From: Gordonia sp. OPL2
GTDB lineage: Bacteria > Actinomycetota > Actinomycetes > Mycobacteriales > Mycobacteriaceae
Reading direction: 5' to 3'
Length of the DNA: 64,000 nucleotides
Assembly (NCBI RefSeq): GCF_003797825.1
Contig: NZ_RKME01000018.1
Span: forward strand, 1-64,000
Below the pieces are notes generated by a model. It was not told where the DNA came from. It saw only the letters and a list, made by a program, of their open reading frames with translations, and searched no databases. The position numbers were made by a program, and so were the translations under genes. Below, piece after piece: positions 8,379 through 16,572 of this stretch. Position 1 is the stretch's first letter; each line of letters starts with the position of its first letter.

Positions 8379-9767
8379 CTAGAGGACGACGATGCCTTCG
8401 CCGATGCCAGCGCCGCGCAGGTCGCGGTACCACCGCTCGACCGGGTGCTCCTTGGTGAAGCCGTGGCCGCCGAGGAGTTGCACCCCGTCCAGACCGATCT
8501 GCAGACCCTTGTCGATGGTCAGCTTGCGGGCGAGGGCCGCCTCGCGGGCGAATGACAGACCCTGCTCTGCGCGTGCGGCGCCGCGCAGCGTCACCAGACG
8601 GATGGAGTCCACCTCGGTGGCGATGGTGGCGACCATGAAGGCCACCGCCTGACGGTTGGAGATCGGCTCGCCGAACGCCTCGCGCTCGTTCACGTAAGGG
8701 ATGACGTAATCGAGAACGGCCTTGGCGGTACCGGCGGCCAGTGCCGACCAACCGAGCCGCGACAGCCGCACGACATCGCGGTACGCGGCTGCGGCCGAGT
8801 CTCCCTCGGCCCCGCCGAGCAACGCCGACGACGGCACCGCGACGTCCTGCAGCAGCAGGCGTCCCATGCCGGCGGCGCGCACGCCCATGCCGGGATCGGC
8901 CTCCACGATCAGGCCCTTGGTGTCGGACTCCACGATGAACAGCGCCGGACGCCCGTCGAGCTGGGCGCCGACGATGAACAGTTCCGACGACCCGGCGGCG
9001 GGCACGAACGACTTCACGCCGTTGAGGCGGTATCCGCTGGGCACGCGGGTGGCCTTGGTGGCGAGGTCGAACGCGTCGAACAGTGGCTTGGGTTCGGCGA
9101 TGACGACCGCCGACTGTGGCACGTCCTCGCCGGCGAAGTCCGGCAGGTAGGTGCGCTGCTGCTCGTCGGTGCCGAAGTTCGTCAGGGTGGTCGCGACGCC
9201 GCTCGGGGCGAGCAGGGGAAGTGCGAGTCCCATGTCGCCGTAGGCCATCGCCTCGGCGACGAGCGCATTGGTGACGACGCCGCGTTCGGTGGCCGCGCCA
9301 TCGAAGTCCTCGGGCACGTTGATCATGGTGATGCCGAGTTCCGCGGAACGCTTGAGGATGTCCTCCGGCGTCGCGGCCGCGTGATCGGCGTCGTAGGCGG
9401 CCGGTCGCAGGATCTCGACGGCGAACTCGCGCACCGTCTCGGAGATCATCTGCTGCTCGTCGTCGGGGTGGAGGTTGAAGTAGTCCTTGGGTGCCGTCGT
9501 CAGGCGCTTGGCCTGACCTGACCCACCACCCTGCGCGGCCTTGAACGCGCGGTTCGCCGCGCCCAGCGTCTGGAATCCGGTCTTGGTGCCCTGGTAGGCG
9601 ATCCGGTTGATCGGTTCACGGATCTTGTACTTCTCGGCGAACTCGGAACCCGTCACGGTGGTCAGCACGCGCATCGCGGTGCCGATGAAGTTCCGGGGGT
9701 GCGGGTTGCGGCCGACGGCGGAGGTGTCGCGCGGTTCGGTGTGCCGCGACTCGGTCTGTGAAGTCAT
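8379..9767 (-). CDS. acyl-CoA dehydrogenase family protein (second of a pair)
   Basis: A 462-residue acyl-CoA dehydrogenase-like protein with an N-terminal extension of about 80 residues before the FNLHPDDEQQMISETVREF helix. Present are VIAEPKPLFDAFDLATKAT, YRLNGVKSFVPAAGSSELFIVGA and the C-terminal stretch DGVQLLGGHGFTKEHPVERWYRDLR. The protein ends just after IGEGIVVL, where most members continue past the EGT motif. Adjacent unequal pairs can form heteromeric enzymes in actinomycetes, which may apply here. I chose the ATG at 9767; GTG at 9773 is possible. Upstream lies the operator at 9825-9864. Confidence 0.88.
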   Translation of the reverse strand: MTSQTESRHTEPRDTSAVGRNPHPRNFIGTAMRVLTTVTGSEFAEKYKIREPINRIAYQGTKTGFQTLGAANRAFKAAQGGGSGQAKRLTTAPKDYFNLHPDDEQQMISETVREFAVEILRPAAYDADHAAATPEDILKRSAELGITMINVPEDFDGAATERGVVTNALVAEAMAYGDMGLALPLLAPSGVATTLTNFGTDEQQRTYLPDFAGEDVPQSAVVIAEPKPLFDAFDLATKATRVPSGYRLNGVKSFVPAAGSSELFIVGAQLDGRPALFIVESDTKGLIVEADPGMGVRAAGMGRLLLQDVAVPSSALLGGAEGDSAAAAYRDVVRLSRLGWSALAAGTAKAVLDYVIPYVNEREAFGEPISNRQAVAFMVATIATEVDSIRLVTLRGAARAEQGLSFAREAALARKLTIDKGLQIGLDGVQLLGGHGFTKEHPVERWYRDLRGAGIGEGIVVL

Positions 9768-9824
9768 GATCACCAGCTGTTTCTCGGGCGGTTCGGGTCA
9801 CGTCGTCGTGAGCGATGACTCGAT

Positions 9825-9864
9825 CTTACTCGGTAGTAAGAACAGACCTTACTATCCGGTAAGG
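9825..9864. promoter_or_regulatory. double palindromic operator upstream of the acyl-CoA dehydrogenase pair
   Basis: Two inverted repeats lie 58-97 bp upstream of the ATG at 9767: CTTACT-N4-AGTAAG at 9825-9840 and CCTTAC-N6-GTAAGG at 9847-9864. The inner half-sites are also inverted to each other, so four TTAC/GTAA half-sites alternate within 40 bp. TetR-family repressors of fatty-acid genes bind sites of this kind. No regulator gene is adjacent, so the protein is unknown. Confidence 0.65.
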
Positions 9865-9921
9865 AGCTTGTCACGCACTCGACGGACGCAGGTGTCGAGC
9901 GCGACCATCTACGCTGGTCAG

Positions 9922-10407
9922 GTGACGGCAGATCGGGAGGTGGCGCCGGTGTCGGGGACATCATCCACCATGGCGCCGCGGACCCGAGTGGACGGTCGGC
10001 GGAACGCGCTCGCGGTGGCCGGTGTCGGGGTCGCGGCGCTCGTCGCGGCAGCGGCGCTGTCGCCCGCGGTCGTCGCGAACGGACCGGAGCTGTGCCCGTT
10101 CGCTCGGATGACCGGATTGCCGTGCCCGGCGTGTGGGCTCACGCGCAGTTGGGTGGCCCTCGCCCACGGTGACCTCACGGCGTCGTTCACCGTCAATGCC
10201 TTCGGCCCGCTGTTCCTGATGGCGACGATCATCGTCACCGTCGGTGCCGTCGCGGAACTGGTGACGGGCCGGCCGATCCTGGCGCAGATGCGCCGCGCGA
10301 TCGCGAACCCGGTGGGGCTGTCCGTACTCGTGGTGTGGTTCGGCTACGGCATCGTCCGGGCGGTCGACGCGGCCGCCGGGTGGGGTCTGTTCCCATCGAT
10401 CGTCTGA
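9922..10407 (+). CDS. DUF2752 membrane protein
   Basis: A 161-residue protein with three hydrophobic segments and the family hallmark CPFARMTGLPCPACGLTRSW, where the paired Cys motif CPxCGLTR is the signature of DUF2752. The function of this family is unknown. The start GTG at 9922 is fixed by a TACGCT box (9910-9915) exactly 6 nt upstream, consistent with a leaderless transcript; the open frame further upstream runs through the operator region and is not coding. Confidence 0.85.
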   Translation: MTADREVAPVSGTSSTMAPRTRVDGRRNALAVAGVGVAALVAAAALSPAVVANGPELCPFARMTGLPCPACGLTRSWVALAHGDLTASFTVNAFGPLFLMATIIVTVGAVAELVTGRPILAQMRRAIANPVGLSVLVVWFGYGIVRAVDAAAGWGLFPSIV

Positions 10408-10468
10408 CGCGACACGTGCGGACACGCCGGACGTGACGTCGGCGGTCCGGGGGAGCAGAGTGGGGCAC

Positions 10469-11128
10469 ATGCAGATCACACACTTCGGTCACTCGTGCGT
10501 CCTGGTGGAGATCGACGGCACCAGGATCTTGTTCGACCCGGGCAACTTCTCGCATGGTTTCGAGGGCGTCACCGGCCTCGACGCCATCCTTATCACCCAC
10601 CAGCATCCTGACCACTGCGACGTCGAGCGGCTGCCGGATCTGGTCGCGGCCAATCCCGATGCCGTGCGCTATGCCGATCCGCAGACCGCGGCGCAACTCA
10701 ACGGCGACGACGTCGCCGGTCCGTGGACGACGGCGAACGCTGGTTCGCATGCCCAGATCGGTGCGGTGACAGCACGATTCACCGGCGGACGGCATGCCGT
10801 CATCCATCCGGAGATCCCGGTGATCGACAACGTCGCATACGTACTCGACACCAAGTCGATGACCGGACGGTTCATGCATCCCGGCGACTCGTTCTACATC
10901 CCGTTCGAGAAGATCGACGTGCTGGCGCTGCCGTCGGCGGCGCCCTGGATGAAGCTGAGCGAGTCGGTCGACTACCTCCGTGCCATGTCACCGCGGATCG
11001 CGGTGCCGATCCACCAGGCGATCCTGTCCGACGCCGGCACCGGGATCCACTACGGCCGGTTGTCGGACATGAAGGCGCCGTCGACCGAGCTGGTGGTGCC
11101 CGAGAAGGAGTCGGCGACCGAGGTCTGA
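10469..11128 (+). CDS. MBL-fold metal-dependent hydrolase
   Basis: A 219-residue metallo-beta-lactamase-fold protein of the UlaG/UPF0173-like group. The metal site is plain: THQHPDHCD gives H44, H46, D48 and H49, and later residues include HAVIHPEIPVIDN, HPGDSF and PIHQAIL for the remaining His/Asp ligands. Such enzymes are usually cytosolic hydrolases or lactonases with unknown substrates. The ATG at 10469 directly precedes the first strand (MQITHFGHSCVLVE). Genes on both sides are not functionally linked. Confidence 0.87.
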   Translation: MQITHFGHSCVLVEIDGTRILFDPGNFSHGFEGVTGLDAILITHQHPDHCDVERLPDLVAANPDAVRYADPQTAAQLNGDDVAGPWTTANAGSHAQIGAVTARFTGGRHAVIHPEIPVIDNVAYVLDTKSMTGRFMHPGDSFYIPFEKIDVLALPSAAPWMKLSESVDYLRAMSPRIAVPIHQAILSDAGTGIHYGRLSDMKAPSTELVVPEKESATEV

Positions 11129-11176
11129 TCACCCGGTCGACGTCGACGTCGCGATGGTGCTGGGTGGCTGGCGACG

Positions 11177-11572
11177 TCAGGCCGGCGGCGCGAAGAACTC
11201 GAGGGCGATGTTGTCCGGGTCGCGGAACGAGATGCCGGATCCATAGTGCGCGTGCTTGATCCCGCTGTGGGCTATGCCGAGGTCGTCGAGTTTGCGTGTC
11301 CAGCCCTCGAGCTCGTCCCGGCCGACGGTGAACGCGATGTGGTCGAGGCCGGTGCGGCGCTCGTCGAACGTGTCGTCCGGGCCCGCGGTGGAATGCGTGT
11401 GCAGGCCGAAGAGCATCCCGCCGTCGAGCGCGAAGACGGTGTGGTGGAAGGTGCCCGATTCCTCATCCTCGTCGAGCACCGGCCCGGCGTCGAAAAGTGC
11501 TGCGTACCAGCGGGTGCTGGACTCGAGGTCGGTCACCGTCACGGCTACGTGGGTGAGTGCGGGAAATGCCAT
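11177..11572 (-). CDS. VOC-family (glyoxalase-like) protein
   Basis: A 131-residue vicinal-oxygen-chelate protein with two beta-alpha-beta-beta-beta halves: HVAVTVTDLESSTRWYAALF in the first and LDHIAFTVGRDELEGW in the second. It ends SFRDPDNIALEFFAPP, the typical metal-binding Glu strand. His8, His62 and the C-terminal Glu are candidate ligands. The ATG at 11572 follows an AAAGGAG ribosome site at a good distance, so the longer open frame to 11743 is rejected. Substrate unknown. Confidence 0.87.
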   Translation of the reverse strand: MAFPALTHVAVTVTDLESSTRWYAALFDAGPVLDEDEESGTFHHTVFALDGGMLFGLHTHSTAGPDDTFDERRTGLDHIAFTVGRDELEGWTRKLDDLGIAHSGIKHAHYGSGISFRDPDNIALEFFAPPA

Positions 11573-11684
11573 GGCGCCACTCCTTTGTCGCTGCTTGTGC
11601 TCGCCCCGGACTACGACCATAGGCGTCGACGGGCGCGCGCAGAACTCCCCGAACGGACAGGATCGCCCCGCGTGGGCGATGTCC

Positions 11685-12506
11685 TCAGTGCGGGGACGCC
11701 GCGGTGCTGAGGGCGTCCAGGGTGACGGCGTGGAGGCGGCCATTGGTCGCGACGGCGCTGCCGGCGCCGGGGCCCTCGGTGCCGTCGAGACCGGTGAACC
11801 GGCCGCCCGCCTCGCGGACGAGGATGTCGAGCGCGGCGAGATCCCACAGGGAGACCTCGGGTTCGGCGGCGATGTCCACGGCTCCCTCGGCCACCAGGCA
11901 GTAGTTGTAGAAGTCGCCGTAACCGCGGACGCGCCAGACGGCGTCGGTCAGTGCGATGAAGTCGTCGCGGAGGCCGCGCTCCTTCCAGCCCGACAGGCTG
12001 GAGAACGCCAGGCTGGCCGACGCGACGTCGGAGACCCCGGAGACCGACAATCGCCGGGGCATCTCCTGGCCGTCGAACGTCGCGAACGCACCGAGGCCTT
12101 CGGCGGCCCACCATCGGCGTCGGAGTGCCGGTGCCGATACGACGCCGACCCGTGGCACACCGTCGACCAGCAGCGCGATGAGTGTGGCCCACACCGGGAC
12201 ACCACGGACGAAATTCTTGGTGCCGTCGATCGGATCGACAACCCACTGCCGACCGGTCAGCGCCACCTCGCCCCCGAACTCCTCGCCGAGGACCGCGTCG
12301 TCGACCCTCCGCGCGGAAAGTCGTTGGCGCACCATGGTTTCGCAAGCGAGATCGGCGTCGGAGACCGGGGTCAGATCCGGCTTGTCGTCGACCCGGAGGT
12401 CGACGGCGCCGAATCGTTGCATGGTCAGCGCGTCCGCCGAATCGGCGAGGGACAGAGCGAGTTCGAGATCGTCGGAGATCCCGGTCGGCTCGTGGTCGTG
12501 GGGCAT
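11685..12506 (-). CDS. hisN: histidinol-phosphatase, inositol-monophosphatase fold
   Basis: A 273-residue Mg-dependent phosphatase of the inositol monophosphatase superfamily. Metal and substrate residues are visible: DLTPVSDADLACE, LGEEFGG (Glu), WVVDPIDGTKNFVRG (the DPIDGTxNF signature) and WDLAALDILVREAGG near the C-terminus. The close match to actinobacterial HisN suggests that it removes phosphate from L-histidinol phosphate in histidine synthesis, although other phosphomonoesters cannot be excluded. TAACCT lies 6 nt before the ATG at 12506, a leaderless arrangement. Confidence 0.85.
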   Translation of the reverse strand: MPHDHEPTGISDDLELALSLADSADALTMQRFGAVDLRVDDKPDLTPVSDADLACETMVRQRLSARRVDDAVLGEEFGGEVALTGRQWVVDPIDGTKNFVRGVPVWATLIALLVDGVPRVGVVSAPALRRRWWAAEGLGAFATFDGQEMPRRLSVSGVSDVASASLAFSSLSGWKERGLRDDFIALTDAVWRVRGYGDFYNYCLVAEGAVDIAAEPEVSLWDLAALDILVREAGGRFTGLDGTEGPGAGSAVATNGRLHAVTLDALSTAASPH

Positions 12507-12727
12507 GCGGGTAGGTTAGCGTCCTCCGGCTCGGGACCGGCCGTGTGTCGGCTGATCGCGGCCGACCCGCAAGACCGCCCCGATGAGCGCCCTCGCAGAG
12601 GCGCCGCGCACAGATCGTCGACGGCTCCCGTACAGCGGGTGCATATCGGGGGTGCATATCCGGGAAGCATGTGCCAGCGCATCGCGAACGCCCGGAATGT
12701 CCGGACCGGCCCGGTAGGCTGACCGTC

Positions 12728-13126
12728 ATGTGGCTTGCCGTGGCGTTCACCGTGATCCTGGCTGCGCTCGTCGTCGCGCTCGTCGTGCAATGGCAGCGTG
12801 GGCGCAATCCCCGGCCCCTCGACGGCACGCGGGCGGCGGCGTTCGTGCAGGGCACCTTCACGATCACCGGCGTCAGCGACCGCCCCGATCAGGGGGACAG
12901 CAAGGGAGAGCGCTTCTGCACCATCTCCGGCACCATCGTCGGACCCCAGACCAACCCCGCAGAGGTATACGGCACCCTCGTGCTCGGCGACAGCGACCCG
13001 TGGCCGCAGGTCGGCGGCGATCTTCCGGTGGTCTACAAGCCCGGCAAGGCGACCTCGACATGGCGGTTCGGAGAGCTGCCGCCCGTCGATCCGACGATCC
13101 CTCCGGGGCCGGTTCCGCCCGCCTGA
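12728..13126 (+). CDS. membrane-anchored protein, unknown function
   Basis: A 132-residue protein with one N-terminal membrane segment (residues 2-20) followed by a soluble region containing QGTFTITGVSDRPDQ, a Cys in ERFCTISGTIVGP, and a Pro-rich tail. I do not recognise a family. It precedes prfB by 69 bp. TAGGCT at 12715-12720 lies 7 nt before the ATG, so the start at 12728 is well supported. Confidence 0.7.
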   Translation: MWLAVAFTVILAALVVALVVQWQRGRNPRPLDGTRAAAFVQGTFTITGVSDRPDQGDSKGERFCTISGTIVGPQTNPAEVYGTLVLGDSDPWPQVGGDLPVVYKPGKATSTWRFGELPPVDPTIPPGPVPPA

Positions 13127-13195
13127 CCCGGCCGGACCCCGTGCGCCAGGACAGGCGCACACCTCGTCCGTTTCGCGGCGGTAGTCTTGAACACC

Positions 13196-14311
13196 GTGCA
13201 TCCCGACGTAATCGCAGATCTCGAATCCATCGGCACCACCTTGACCACGGTCGAGAAGGTGCTCGACCTCGACGAGTTGCGTCGTCGTATCGACGAGCTG
13301 GAGATGCAGGCGTCGGACCCGGACCTCTGGAACGATCAGGAACACGCGCAGCGCGTGACGAGCGAGTTGTCGCACGCGCAGTCGGAGTTCCGCAAGGTCA
13401 GCGAACTGCGCCAGCGCCTCGACGACCTGCCGGTCCACTATGAGCTGGCCGAGGCCGAGGAGGGGGACGACCGCACCGCCGCGCTGGCCGACGCCGACGC
13501 CGAGCGCGAGTCGCTGCGGACCGACGTCGAGGCCATGGAGGTCAAGACCATGTTGGCGGGCGAGTACGACTCGCGGGACGCCCTGGTCAACATCCGATCC
13601 GGCGCCGGCGGGATCGACGCCGCCGACTGGGCCCAGATGTTGATGCGGATGTACATCCGATGGGCCGAGAAGCACCACTACGGCGTCGAGGTCTACGACA
13701 CGTCCTACGCCGAGGAGGCCGGCATCAAGAGCGCGACCTTCACGGTGAAGGCGCCGTACATGTACGGCACGTTGTCGGTCGAGCAGGGCACCCACCGGCT
13801 CGTGCGGATCAGCCCCTTCGACAACCAGGGGCGTCGTCAGACCTCGTTCGCCGAGGTGGAGGTGTTGCCCGTGGTCGAGACCACCGACCACATCGATGTC
13901 GACGAGAACGACGTCAAGGTCGACGTGTACCGGTCCTCCGGTCCGGGCGGTCAGTCGGTCAACACCACCGACTCCGCGGTCCGGCTGACCCACCTCCCGA
14001 CGGGCATCGTCGTGACCTGCCAGAACGAGAAGAGCCAGCTGCAGAACAAGGCGTCGGCGATGCGCGTCCTGCAGGCCAAGCTGCTCGAGCGCAAGCGCCA
14101 GGAGGAGCGGGCGGAGCTCGACGCGCTGAAGGGTGACGGCGGGTCGAGCTGGGGCAACCAGATGCGGTCCTACGTGCTGCACCCGTACCAGATGGTCAAG
14201 GATCTGCGCACCAACGTCGAGGACAACAACCCGAGCGCGATCCTCGACGGCGACATCGACAAGTTCATCGAGGCCGGCATCCGTTGGCGGATGGCCGATG
14301 CCGATGCATGA
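13196..14311 (+). CDS. prfB: peptide chain release factor 2
   Basis: A 371-residue class I release factor that reads UGA and UAA. The stop-codon recognition tripeptide SPF is at residues 206-208 and the peptidyl-hydrolysis motif GGQ at 251-253 in SGPGGQSVNTTDSAVRL. The N-terminal helical domain and the C-terminal WGNQMRSYVLHPYQMVKDLRT are typical. There is no in-frame stop or CTTTGA shift site near codon 25, so the programmed frameshift of E. coli prfB is absent. GTG at 13196 lies 8 nt after TAGTCT. It heads the block prfB, mscS-like, Pro/Thr-rich, ftsE, ftsX, smpB. Confidence 0.96.
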   Translation: MHPDVIADLESIGTTLTTVEKVLDLDELRRRIDELEMQASDPDLWNDQEHAQRVTSELSHAQSEFRKVSELRQRLDDLPVHYELAEAEEGDDRTAALADADAERESLRTDVEAMEVKTMLAGEYDSRDALVNIRSGAGGIDAADWAQMLMRMYIRWAEKHHYGVEVYDTSYAEEAGIKSATFTVKAPYMYGTLSVEQGTHRLVRISPFDNQGRRQTSFAEVEVLPVVETTDHIDVDENDVKVDVYRSSGPGGQSVNTTDSAVRLTHLPTGIVVTCQNEKSQLQNKASAMRVLQAKLLERKRQEERAELDALKGDGGSSWGNQMRSYVLHPYQMVKDLRTNVEDNNPSAILDGDIDKFIEAGIRWRMADADA

Positions 14312-15254
14312 CGCGTCGACACTCGCCTTCCGAGACGGTGCGACCGAGGCGGTGCTGGGCCGTTTCTACGTGTGGATGGCCACCAACGGCCTGGAGATCC
14401 TCATCTGGATCCTCGGCGGGCTGCTGGTCATCCGGTTCATCCGATGGGGCGCAGAGAAGTACGCCTCTCGCGTCGAGTCCCAGTTCCACAACAGTGACCT
14501 GATCGTCCAGACCGAGGACGCCAAACATCGGCGGGCCCTCGTCGATGTGGTGGCCTGGACGCTGATCGTGGTGGTCGCGGTCATCGTGATCATCCGCATG
14601 CTCGGCATCCTCGGTGTACCCATCACCGGTCTGACCGGACCCGGCGCCGTGATCGGTGCCGCCCTCGGTTTCGGCGCGCAGCGTGTCGTGCAGGACGTGC
14701 TCGCGGGCTTCTTCGTCGTCGCCGAACGCCAGTACGGATACGGGGACGTCGTCAGTCTGACGGTGACCGGCAACGGGGAGGCCGACGGCACCGTCGAAGA
14801 CGTCACCCTGCGCATGACCAAACTGCGAACCGGTGACGGTGAGGTGATCACGGTGCCGAACGGTCAGATCATCAAGGCCACCAACCTCTCCAAGGACTGG
14901 GCGCGCGCCGTGGTCGACGTGCCCGTGCCCGCCGAGGCCGACATCGGACTCGTCAACGAGACCCTGGATCGGGTCGGCACCGAGTTCTTCGAGAAGCCGC
15001 GGTGGCACGATCTCCTCCTGGACGCCCCGTCGCCGCTCGGTGTGATCGACCTCGAACTGGACTCGGTCACGGTGCGCATGGTGGCCCGGACCCTGCCCGG
15101 CAAGCAGTTCGAGGTCAGTCGCGCCCTGCGTATCTCGATCGTCCGTGCCCTCGCCCGCGAGGGGATCACGGTGGCTCCGGGTCGCGACGCGCAGGCCGGT
15201 GGCGGACCGCCGGCCACGCTGGCCGATCAGGGCGCCCGGGACGGTGATCAGTGA
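14304..15254 (+). CDS. MscS-family mechanosensitive ion channel
   Basis: A 316-residue small-conductance mechanosensitive channel homologue. Three membrane segments (about residues 25-45, 75-98, 105-130) are followed by the pore-lining helix GPGAVIGAALGFGAQRVVQDVLAGFFVVAE and the beta domain with GTVEDVTLRMTKLRTGDGEVITVPNGQI, the family signature. It releases solutes on hypo-osmotic shock. Its ATG at 14304 overlaps the end of prfB by 8 bp (ATG at 14298 is an alternative), and it overlaps the next gene by one base, so translation is coupled. Confidence 0.9.
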   Translation: MHDASTLAFRDGATEAVLGRFYVWMATNGLEILIWILGGLLVIRFIRWGAEKYASRVESQFHNSDLIVQTEDAKHRRALVDVVAWTLIVVVAVIVIIRMLGILGVPITGLTGPGAVIGAALGFGAQRVVQDVLAGFFVVAERQYGYGDVVSLTVTGNGEADGTVEDVTLRMTKLRTGDGEVITVPNGQIIKATNLSKDWARAVVDVPVPAEADIGLVNETLDRVGTEFFEKPRWHDLLLDAPSPLGVIDLELDSVTVRMVARTLPGKQFEVSRALRISIVRALAREGITVAPGRDAQAGGGPPATLADQGARDGDQ

Positions 15255-15754
15255 TGGCCGACGAACCCACGACGCAACCGACTCCGGCGAACCGCCCGCC
15301 GGCCGACCAGCAGCCGACGACCGGTCCGCAGCCGACGGCGGAACACCAGGTCCCACGGCATCGCGAGTGGCGGCACATCTACAAGACCCGGATTCGGACC
15401 AGTACCGCGATTCTCGTCGCGGTGTTCCTCGCCTCGATGGTCCTCTACGGCTACACGTCGCAGCGATACGGCGTGGTCGCCCCGCCGCCGACGCCGGTGC
15501 GCACCACGCAGACGCCGACGACGACCGAACCCCCGACGACCTCGTGGTCGAGCTCGACCACGACGACCGAGACCTCGTCGTCGACGACGGACTCGTTCGA
15601 GGATGAGCCCGGCGCCCCGGGCGAGGAGGGCGGGACCCAGGGCACGGGTCGACAGACCACGACCACCACCACGGCCACCATCCCGGGTCTGCCCGGAGTG
15701 CCGCTGCCCAACTTCGGCGGAACGCAGACGACGTCGCCCGTGCCCACCCGCTGA
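15254..15754 (+). CDS. proline/threonine-rich single-pass membrane protein
   Basis: A 166-residue protein: a cytoplasmic Pro/Gln/Thr-rich N-terminus, a basic stretch (RHREWRHIYKTRIR), one membrane helix (about residues 50-68) and a low-complexity Thr/Ser/Pro-rich outer part. A proline-rich membrane protein occupies the same place between the MscS-like gene and ftsE in Mycobacterium. Function unknown. The ATG shares its A with the upstream stop codon (TGATG). Confidence 0.75.
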   Translation: MADEPTTQPTPANRPPADQQPTTGPQPTAEHQVPRHREWRHIYKTRIRTSTAILVAVFLASMVLYGYTSQRYGVVAPPPTPVRTTQTPTTTEPPTTSWSSSTTTTETSSSTTDSFEDEPGAPGEEGGTQGTGRQTTTTTTATIPGLPGVPLPNFGGTQTTSPVPTR

Positions 15755-15819
15755 CCGTCGCGACATGCGGCTTTGTACCTGAGCGGATGTCTCAGGCGCC
15801 GTGGTTACACTGGCTTCTC

Positions 15820-16506
15820 GTGATCAAGCTGGAGAACGTCACGATGAAGTACAAGGCTTCCAGCCGACCGGCCCTGTCCGATCTCTCCCTCGAGGTCGAC
15901 AAGGGCGAGTTCGCGTTCCTCATCGGACCGTCCGGCTCGGGCAAGTCGACCTTCTTCCGTCTGCTGCTGAAGGAGGACAAGCCCACGTCGGGGCAGGTCT
16001 ACGTGGGTGACTTCCACGTCAACACGCTGAGCGGTCGGATGGTGCCGAAGCTGCGGCAGTCGATCGGATGTGTGTTCCAGGACTTCCGGCTGCTGCAGCA
16101 GAAGTCGGTGTCGGAGAACGTCGCGTTCGCGCTCGAGGTCATCGGCAAGTCGCCGTCGACGATTCGGCGGATCGTCCCGGAGGTGCTCGACTACGTCGGG
16201 CTGGCCGGCAAGGCCGACCGGATGCCCTACGAGTTGTCCGGTGGCGAGATGCAGCGTGTGGCCATTGCGCGGGCCATCGTCAACCGGCCGTTGCTGCTGT
16301 TGGCCGACGAGCCGACCGGAAACCTGGACCCGGAGACCAGCGAGGAGATCGTCGACGTCCTCGACCGGGTGAACCGTCGCGGCACGACCGTCGTCATGGC
16401 CACCCACGACCGTCACATCGTCGACGCGATGCGTCGGCGGGTTCTCGAGTTCGACAACGGCCGGCTCGTCCGCAATGACCCGCAAGGCGTGTACGGCATC
16501 GGCTGA
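15820..16506 (+). CDS. ftsE: cell division ATP-binding protein FtsE
   Basis: A 228-residue ABC ATPase. Walker A is GPSGSGKST at residues 36-44, the signature is LSGGEMQRVAIARAI, Walker B is LLLADEPTGNLDPETSEEI and the switch His is in VMATHDRHIV. FtsE with FtsX forms a divisome complex that activates peptidoglycan hydrolases. GTG at 15820 follows TACACT by 8 nt. The length equals the family standard. ftsX follows after 66 bp with its own AGGAAG ribosome site. Confidence 0.96.
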   Translation: MIKLENVTMKYKASSRPALSDLSLEVDKGEFAFLIGPSGSGKSTFFRLLLKEDKPTSGQVYVGDFHVNTLSGRMVPKLRQSIGCVFQDFRLLQQKSVSENVAFALEVIGKSPSTIRRIVPEVLDYVGLAGKADRMPYELSGGEMQRVAIARAIVNRPLLLLADEPTGNLDPETSEEIVDVLDRVNRRGTTVVMATHDRHIVDAMRRRVLEFDNGRLVRNDPQGVYGIG

Positions 16507-16572
16507 GCACGGTCCGGCCGACGGCCCGCACCCGACTCCTTCGCACTCGACTTCTAGGAAGCGCACCCACCC

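Noticed and set aside
11145..11178. Hairpin GACGTCGC/GCGACGTC between the MBL and VOC genes
   Set aside because: The loop is 18 nt and the second arm overlaps the VOC stop codon, so it is too weak to call as a terminator.
13196..13290. Programmed frameshift in prfB
   Set aside because: The coding frame runs without an in-frame stop and there is no CTTTGA shift site near codon 25, so the protein is made in one frame.
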